Made by a program: the position numbers and the translations under genes. 10,170 nucleotides of DNA from DAORHV01 sp964448405. Its GTDB lineage: Bacteria; Patescibacteriota; Gracilibacteria; Peribacterales; Peribacteraceae. Each line of letters opens with the position of its first letter. The first letter of the stretch is position 1. The stretch covers positions 1-10,170 of the forward strand of contig CAYUVW010000036.1 of assembly GCA_964448405.1 (NCBI GenBank). Reading direction: 5' to 3'. Shown here in pieces: positions 1 through 9,000 of this stretch. Under the pieces are notes generated by a model, which was not told where the DNA came from, did not search any database, and saw only the letters and a list, made by a program, of their open reading frames with translations.

Positions 1-3000
1 CCTACGCGTGCCAAAGCCTTGGCTGCATTGGAGCAGCGCGCAGTCGCTTTGCAGGAGCGCATGGCAGGACTGGGAACAACCGAATACCGACAACTTGCGA
101 ACAACATGTTCCACGGTCGGGCCACGCCGTTGACCGAAATTCAGCATGAGCTCATGTACCGCGCCCACCTGCACGGAGGCAATATTCGCCCCGATGCCGC
201 GTGGTCGCACCCGACCATTGTCCAGAAGCAGCGCATCCTTATGGGTATTGACCCAGAAGACCCCACGCGCGGCATGCGGCTGAACGACGGAACCCGCTTG
301 AACGCTCCGGCTCGCCCCGGAGAACCTGCTACCTTCCCCGAAGGCCACCCGCGTGCGGGTCAGCCTGCCGGTTTGACCATGGAAGAAGCGCGACAGACCA
401 TGCGTACGGGTATGGCCGGTGAGCGCACTGCGGCCGCAGGCACCCATGTACCGAACCCCAGGAGCATCGCACTCATGCCGCACAATGCAAACATTGTGCG
501 CGGATTGATGACCAATCCCAATGCATTGTTCTCCATGACGCGCGCGGAAATGCGCGCTCTTATTGTTGAATTGCGCACGCTCAATCCGAACCAAGCCAAG
601 GCACTCATGGACGAATTGAAGGCCGCTGCACGCACGAACCCCGAGTTGGCACGCGCGTTGCAAAATTCGCGTATGGCTCAGAATATGGAGCGTTTGGGAG
701 CACAGGCTGCCGGCGAACTCGGATCGTTGCGTTTCGTGGGTATGGCAGTCTTCGAAGTCGCCGTTCTTGCATTCCAGATCTACATGTTCGTGGAGTCGGT
801 ACGCGCGTACAACAAGGCGTTGGACGAGAGCCGAAAATCCATTGAGGAAATGAAAAAGCAGGTAGTTGCTGCCGGGTTCTATGATCAAGGAAACGATTCG
901 TATCATCACCCAACGCTCAATGTCACCATCAATCTAAAAGACTTGGAACGCGGCTTGGGTGCCGAGGCGCGAGAACGCTGGTGGAGCATGGTTACTGCCG
1001 GTGGCGGATTGGCGGCATCGACTGCCATCTCGGTGCTTTCCATGACCAGCGTCATTGGAGGTCCAGTGACGATTGCGCTCATGGTCGGCGTGGTCATTGT
1101 GGAATTCATCATCAACAAAGTCGCCGAAAAAGTGAAAGAGAGAGAGCACAAAGAATTCCTTGCGAAGTGCCCCGCATGGCTGTTGATGGCGCTCGGTACG
1201 ATTCAGACCGTACACGACACGCCCGATGGCTTCTTAAAGAAATTGGAACTTGGTCGAGATGGAATAGAGGAGTCAGCCGCACGCAAGTTGGTGTTTATGA
1301 TTTGGTTGCGTGACTTGCAGCGTTTTGCGCCCGAGACGTATCGCGAGCTGACTGCAGATTTGACGTCGTGGGATACGCAACAGAAATTCTTCGATGAGCA
1401 GTTTACGACGCGTATTTATCCGGAATGGAAGCGTTGCTTATTTATGCGTCGTCATGGCAGGCGCCATAGTGGCACGCTTGCTGACGATAACCTGACGGCA
1501 GAGTTGGTGAGAGATTATTATCTGTGTGAGTATTTGCCGATTGCGGACATGATTCGCACGCAAGCGGGTGCAAACCAAGCGCAAATTCGTCAGGCCGTTG
1601 TGGATAGTGCCGTGGGTGCACTCCCTGGTATTCGGCTGAATCGCCAGTGGCAAATGCAGCAGCAGTTCTTGGCAAACGGCGACTCTTTCGTGGGGGATAT
1701 GGATCCGCCGGTGCAACTTTCTACGCTCCTGGCGACATCGGGGTCAGCCAGGTTGCCCGAGTTGCAGGCACGCACGGCAACAGCGCCAGGATTCCGCATG
1801 GGTCCGACGCTGTCACAGCATATCGAGACGTGGGTGAGCAGAGAATATGGTACGTGGTTACTGAAGTCGCGTTTTGGTTCTACGGATGGCGCGGCAGTCG
1901 ATGTTGGAGGAGGTGAAATGCTCGCGTTTGCATTCACCAATGGCAAATGGCAGTGCAACCGCCGCGGTCAGCCTGCACAGGACGTATCGGCAACCCTTGT
2001 GCTGCCGGGCTTGAATGGGCCGCAGCAGGCCCGTTTGCGGACCATCGCACTCGGATTACTCCGTTCCGACAATCAGCAGCCCGATGAGTGGTTGCGCCGT
2101 GAGTATGGTCGAGTCGCCATTCTCCGACGTCCGGATACCTCAGTCGGTACGGCTGAAGGAGAGTTGAATGTCTTCGTGCGAACGGGCGTTTCCGTCACTT
2201 TCGCATTCCGCGATGGACAGTGGAAATGGAAGCAGCGTGCCGATGCACCGTTCCAGGCGCTTACAATTGCCCCAACGCTGGACGGCCAATCGCTCGCAAA
2301 TTTCCGAGAGGTGGTGCAGGACATCATGATGATCGATGTGCCGATTGCGCAGGCCACGATGCGTGTCTTCTTGGACCACTGCAAGACATCGAATCTTCGA
2401 CCGCTGGCCACGATCGGCGAGCCTGCAATGTATGTGAACGCTCCAGAGGAGCTGTACGAATTCATTGAAGATCCCATCGTTCGCATGCGTACGCTACAGG
2501 CGGGAAGCGGAGTGCGCGGTACGCGCGATACAGTCTCTTGGGCACCTGGTCATCGCGTTGAATCCGACGACCAGTCGTTTGCAGTACAGACGCTGATTCG
2601 CGGTAACTGGGGTATTCCTCGCTCAGTATTAGGCAACGATGCGTTGGGTTCTGCGATTCGGTACGAGCGTGCGGGAGGATTGTTTGCAAACGACGGCGAG
2701 CAGCCGCATATGCGCCGCATCACCACGGCAACGCAGGAGTTGTTGGATTCCATGCAAAGCAGCGAACGACGTATTCAAGTGGGCGTGCGTCCCGAGCTTG
2801 CAAATCATATTTTCAGTGCGGTTGCCGATCCGCTGGCACGCCCGTTGGTCATGTCCGGCGAGCGTCGTCGCCAGGGTCCTATTCCAAATGACGATCAACT
2901 GAAAGGCATCTATAAGACCATTACGGATCACACGTTGACCAACGACATGTTGCCGACCAACGGTCCGGATCGCGTGTTCGATTCCATCCGCTCCACATTC

Positions 3001-6000
3001 AGCCGACGCAACCTGCGCGGTGTGGTGTTCGAGAGCGCGATGTTCAACGAAGGCGAACGACGCAACTCGGGCTACAACCGTCCAGGTGGCGAAGAAGATG
3101 TCTTCGTTGTGAACGCACTGTTCGTGTTCCACGATGGCCAACGCCAGTACACCCTGCGCCGAGGCGTGGTATGCCGCCGCAACGGTGATGCATGGCGTCC
3201 GGTATACGGCGCTGCCATGGCCGACACGCAGCAATCGCTGCCGAACCAAGCGTCTCGACATTTGTCGCTTGTGGATCAGTACCGTCGCTTCGATGTGACG
3301 AACTCGGTCATGCGCCGTTTCGACGAAGCGTCGTTGCGCGCCGAAGCGCCGGCACGGAACTTTACCGCACAGCCCCAGCTTTCAGCGCAGTTGTTCCCCG
3401 GTCGCTCCAGCCGACCGCTCATCTATGTCCGTCCGCAGACGGTGCCCATGGAAGTCGGCACGCCGGCATACGATCTCGTGCGCCGTCTTGTCGAGCGCCA
3501 GGAGCAAGACCATGCTCTGCAGCTGGAGAATCCGGCTGCGTACTTCATTGAATTCCGCGATACCGTGCTCGGTGCTGGCGGTGTGCAGCAGCAAGGTGCT
3601 GAGCTGATTACCGGTCGTTTGGAAGGAGTGGCTGGCGAGAACGGTGAGTACCTTGTGCGTACCGGTGAAGAGCCCAATGTACGTTCGCTCTCGCTCAAGT
3701 GCATTGCCGGTATCTGGAAATTCAAGAATGCCGCAAACCAGTGGGTATCCGTACAACAAGACGTTGCACCGGCGGATGTCGGCAATGATCGCGTGGCTGC
3801 CGGTCACTTCAACAGAAACGTGCTTTCGGCGCTGCGTGCCCTGCGCACTCGACAGACGCTGGAGGCGTTGTCGACCATCGTGCCGACAGGGGAATTGCAA
3901 CCCGGAGTTGTGATTTCTCGTCAGGGCGCCGTGGCCACGTGTCAGAGTGAGTCCGAAAACGGCGCATGGAATAGCTGGACCGTGGAATCCGGTGCACGTA
4001 TCAGTCGCATTCGCGATGGATCTCAGGACCGCAGCATGTGGCTGCGCGATGCGGCATCCATTCGTGATCAAGATGTAGGTGCCTTGAACGAGATGCTTCA
4101 ACGCGACCGCAGAGCGGATGCTGATCGCGTCATCACCGATGCAACCGAGCAACTTGTCGTACGTCATCAGCTGAACAGCGAAGAAGATTTGCCGGATATC
4201 GGTTATGCCGATTTGCCGCCGGTGAACGGTTCTCAACGATTGCAATTGCACCGCACGCCAAGTCGTACGGTACTGTTTCAAGAACGACTGCCTTCGTACG
4301 ACGCGCGTGCCGTACAAACCTATTTGCGTTTCGATACAACCGATGGTCCGCGTCTTTGGCCGCTGCGCGGCGTGCAATTTGCCTCCGTGCCGAACGATGC
4401 CGCATTACAGCCGCATCGTAAGCTTATCGAGGAGCAACGCAGGGCCGCAGCGCAAAGCTGGGGTGTGAATCCGGAGCAATTGACGTTGTCGTACTATCTT
4501 TCGCCCAGCGCCCAAGGCAGCGATTCATTCTTGGTTGCGGAACTACTGGGTGAAGCTCGGCAGTACGGTTTTGCGAGCGCGCAGCAAATCATGGAGCTGC
4601 AGAACTTCAGTGCCCGCCGCGAAATTCTCTCGCTGCTCACGACGCCCGTGTATCGCCAGGTCGACGGCGTCTGGTCGGTCGATGGACGCCTTTCCCTCGA
4701 TCGCATCCTCCGCCAGTTCCCCGTGGAATTGGCCGATGGCTTGGATTGCCGCAATCAGCTCACAACCACCCTGTTGCCGCTCTTGGAGCGCGCGCCGGAC
4801 AAGCAGTTGTTCCTGCGCCAATTGTTCGACGTCCTGTATGCAACCGGCACCATTCACCGCACATCCATCCAGCGCATTACGGAGTCGCCGCTCTTGCGAA
4901 AAGCATCCACCACACTGTTGTTTGCCGAACGGTCGGGTTCCGAGCGCACCATTCCGCTTTCCAGCTCGTTGTTCCTGCAGATGCGTTCGGGTCAACCCGA
5001 GGCGTCCATGACGCTCTCCGTTGTGGATAAGAACGGAATGGATGTCGAAGGTGCGGCAGTGCGCATTGAGCGTGTTCCGGGCGGCGACGCCGCAGCGACG
5101 GTCGTGAATCCAGCCGCGGCGCCAGAAGGCGGAGGAACTGCTTATACGCTCGCATCGTTGCGTGGCAACGTTGGCGGAGTGGTGCATATTTCCGTCACGC
5201 AGTCGTTGCGTGGCACCAGTACGCCGGTCATCACTCGCGTTCCGGTGGAGTTGGTTTCCGCTTTGCCCGGCGACACCGATAGCGTCGTGGATGCTTCACG
5301 GTCACTGGTCCAGCGATCCGGTCCGCGCGAACTGATGCATACGCAGGGCGAAGGAGAAAGCCAGCGCACGGTAGTCTTGCGACAGTCAATGTCTCGACGT
5401 GGTTCTCGAAGCGTCACCAGTCAACGATTCGGTACGCTCCTCAATTTCTCGTCGTCAGTCGTATTGCAGCAACTCAATCGCGATGGCACGACTGAGTTTG
5501 ATGCATCGTTCGATACCATTGGCTACCTGCGTTCGTATCCGCCTGTCACCAGGATTGAAGCAAGCGAGTTGCTGAGAGTGGTGAGTAATTCCATCGGAGG
5601 CGAGGGCGACGAACAACTACAGGCGATCTGGAATTCCATGCCAAATGCACTGCGAACATATACTCGTCGTGAACCACTGGAGCTTTCTGCAGCCGACCTT
5701 CGTACGGCTTCCCAGAAAATCGAAGCGATGATGGAGCGGATGGAGGCCGTGCGTCAGCAGCGCGAAAACCGCACCTATTCCCCGGGCGAACAGCAGTTGT
5801 TTGCACTGTTGAATGAAATGGATGACGAGCTGAGCAAGATGAAGCGCTGGACGACCGTGCGCAGTTTGTACACCACACCGCGCCAGACGGTCGAACCCGG
5901 AGTGCGCGGTTTTAACAGGTCCGAGTTCGAGGCTCCCATTCAAGACCTTCTCAATCTGTATCTTCACAATCAGCGCAACACCGCCGAAGACGCTCCGAGT

Positions 6001-9000
6001 GCCAACCGCCGCCGATTTGTGACGAACATCGCCGCGCTCTACCGCACGCTGAACACAACCCAGCGGCAAGAGATGCTGACGCGAATCATGAATTCCTTGG
6101 ATGCCGCCGCATTGCAGAATATCCGCTCGGCAACCAACTTGTCCGAAGACGATTTGCGTATGTTCGCCGTGGATTCCTCCACGCTCGAAAAAATTCGTGC
6201 CGGCGAATACTTGCGCGTACGTCACAATGCTACCGAGCGCGACGGCGTGTATACGGTCACGCTTTCCGGTAAGGCGGTCGAATTCACCTTCCGCGAGGGC
6301 ATGATGCACTACCGCAAGAGCGGTGCATTCACCTGGAAAGACATCACGCAGCCGCTGGTTCCCGCCGATGTTGGCGACTCCGCAGCTGCGGCGAATGCGT
6401 TCAATGCGGACGTATTCCCAGACTTGCTTGCCGGCTTGGACTTCCTGCCGCGCGAGATTCTGAATCGCATTTACGGCGAGACGGAACTGCGCCGCATGCC
6501 GGGTGTTACCGAGGCGAATGGTATTTTCAGCCTTCCGATCGACGGCAAGACACTGCGCGTCCGCTTTGCGTTCAACGGATGGGAGTACGTTTCCACGCGT
6601 CCCATTGCCAATGATGGAGAAGTGGAATGGCAGTATCGCCGTGGATTCGCACTGTTTGAACGGCTCACCAGTCCGCCGGTCGCTGTGCGCGGCAATGTTG
6701 CGAATGCACCGATTACGGATCATATCGTCACTGTCCGACAACAGGGTGCCCGTGCGCCGCAGCCTGCGCTGGAGTACCGCATGAGTCGGCAGGGATGGCA
6801 ATTCAAAGCCGCAGGGAACGTTTGGAAGAGCGTGTCCGAACAAGTTGTCGCTGCCGATGTGGGCGGCAATGCAGTGGCGGCCACCTACTTCACCACGCAG
6901 GTGTCTTTGGGATTGCAAAACTGGGTCGGCGCATACGTGCCGGTTCCGGTCGGCGATGTCGGTGGAGATCAGGCGGTTGCCGACCGCTTCACGCGTGCCT
7001 TTTCGTCGCTCTCGCGAAACTACGGCAACCTCAACGGCGGTGTGCTCAGCCGCATTCGCGGAGTGCAGTTCCTGAATGCGTTCTCGAACCCCAAGCCGAC
7101 CGAGGCAGAAGGCGTCATTACGCTGTCGCAACAAGGTATCGAGAATCCGAAGCAACTGCGCCTGAAGTTCGATAACGATCAGTGGAAGTACCGTGCCGTC
7201 GGCGAGAATGTGTGGAAGGGCGTGCACGAGCCGGTCATTGCCGAAGATGTGGACGGTTCCGCCGCCGCTGCGGAGTACTTCAATACGACGATTCTGCCGC
7301 GTTTGTCGCACTCCATGTTGCGTCGTACCAGCCTGGTCGCCGCCTATGAACAGATGGTCGGCGCCAGTCCGGACGAATACGCACTCGGTCGTTTGCGCAT
7401 GCGCAGCCAGTCTCCGTTCTATCAGCCGACATTGCTTGCGCGTACGTCGCAAGAACGTGGCGACAATGACGATGCCGACGACATGGAGCAGCAGCCTGAC
7501 GATGTGGCTCCGCAAGCCCCCGGTGAGCGTGGACGTTACTTTGTCCGCTACCTGAATGATTCAAGTCAGTACCTGATTGTTCCGGAGCAGCTTGCAGCAG
7601 TTCCGGCGCCGGGTGCATTGGTTGCAGGAACGCAAGGCCCCGTTGCTCCGCTGCGCTTCGGCGTACGCAATGAAGGCGATACGCAAACCGAGTGGATTAC
7701 CATCAACAGCCTGTCGCAGCTTTCCGATCCGTCCATTCCGAATGTGCGTCGCACACTCATGCGTCGCATGCTCACCACACCGCAGCCGCAATTTGTCCTG
7801 GAGCAGCTGCCCGCACAGCAGCAGACCGATGCTCGTGCGCTGCGTACGGCAGTCGTTGCGCGGCAATCGACCGAGTTGTCGCTCGGTGCATTGAATCGCT
7901 ACCTAGCAACGTTGCCTGCCGACAACCGTCGTGCACGCGAGCAGGTTGTATCGCACATTGAAGCGGTACTTGCCGAGCGTCCCTCCGCACCTAAGTTGGC
8001 GCGATTGAATGTCGCAGGAACCGCAATCGAGTTGGTCGATCGCATCGCTACGAACTACATCACGCTCGAGGTCGCGGATAGGCCGCTTGCCAATGACTTG
8101 CTTAGTGCCATTGGTAACACGGCACAAGAAGGCAAGGCGCTGCAGGCAATCAATAAGCGTCTTGCCGACATGACCGAAGGCGGCGCAACAGCCAAAGCAA
8201 ACTTCGTCGCCGCAATCGACCGCATGCTCGACTATCCGTCGGTGCAGCCCCCGCGCACGATTCGTCTCACGCAGGCTGGCAACGCCGCAGAGCTGGCGCC
8301 ACGCCGCAGCACTGCCATCGACTCACGGCCTCACCGTGCGTCGCTCTCGGCAATCCTGAATTTGTGCACCGCGGAGACTGCCGACGACGAGGCGGGCGTG
8401 CTCACGGATTTCCGCGAGGCGCTCTTGCAGCTCTTGGAGCCCATGTACGTCCGCGCAGTGCGCAAGGACGTGTTCTTGGAGCGCGTAGTTTCGGAATTGG
8501 AAACACGCCAATTCGTTCTCAACCGCGACACGCTGACGGCGTTGCGCCGCAATTTCCAGACCATGCAGCAAACCGAAGTCTTCGTGCCCAGACTGGTTCC
8601 CGGCGAGGCGCGCGATATCGACCTTGGAGGTTGCATCCTGCGCGTGACTCCGAATGGTCGTGACGCAATGCGCTTCCAGGTGATTACGCCTTTGGGCGCG
8701 CCGCGCTCGACTGCACTCCTCATTCAAGAAGAGCGTGCAGATCGTCAGTGGGGTGCCTATGCCGGTCGCGACGGCGTGCTGCCGCAAAGCGAATGGGGCA
8801 AACTGCTCTGTGCGTCGGTGTACGTCGACGGCGTTGCAGTCGTTGAGTACATGCCGATTCGCATCGACCATGCCGCATCCAATACCGCCCGCGAAAAGAC
8901 GCATGAAGAACTCTTGCGTAATCGTTTGACCGCGGACACCGCCGCTCTGCGCACCGAGGCCACTCGCACAACGCCGAATATGCTGCTGTTGCAGCGCATG

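Noticed and set aside
19..63. TTG at 19 or ATG at 61 as the true start codon
   Set aside because: The frame is open from base 1 with protein-like codons, TTG 19 has no ribosome binding site, and the AGGAG before ATG 61 is only 3 nt away and sits within sequence that itself looks coding. An upstream start is more likely, though ATG 61 cannot be excluded.
130..180. His/Glu-containing segment QHELMYRAHLHGG as a zinc metalloprotease site
   Set aside because: The spacing does not give HExxH, and no other zincin element follows.
841..1560. A lower-GC patch (for example 26 of 60 at 841-900 and 1381-1440, against 37 of 60 at 3001-3060) as an insertion
   Set aside because: The frame is uninterrupted and the patch coincides with membrane and Lys/Phe/Tyr-rich sequence whose codons are AT-rich; amino-acid content explains it without transfer.
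6361..7302. DVG...D-containing tails as dockerin or EF-hand calcium loops
   Set aside because: The segments lack the regular D-x-N/D-x-D/N-G spacing; only one Asp is constant and the rest are alanines and aromatic residues, so no calcium loop is supported.
5617..7515. A 632-codon antisense open frame within the giant gene
   Set aside because: It is codon-for-codon antisense to the sense frame and stays open only because TTA, CTA and TCA are avoided there. Its translation is rich in Arg, His and Gly without domain-like segments, and the sense strand shows conserved internal repeats over the same bases.
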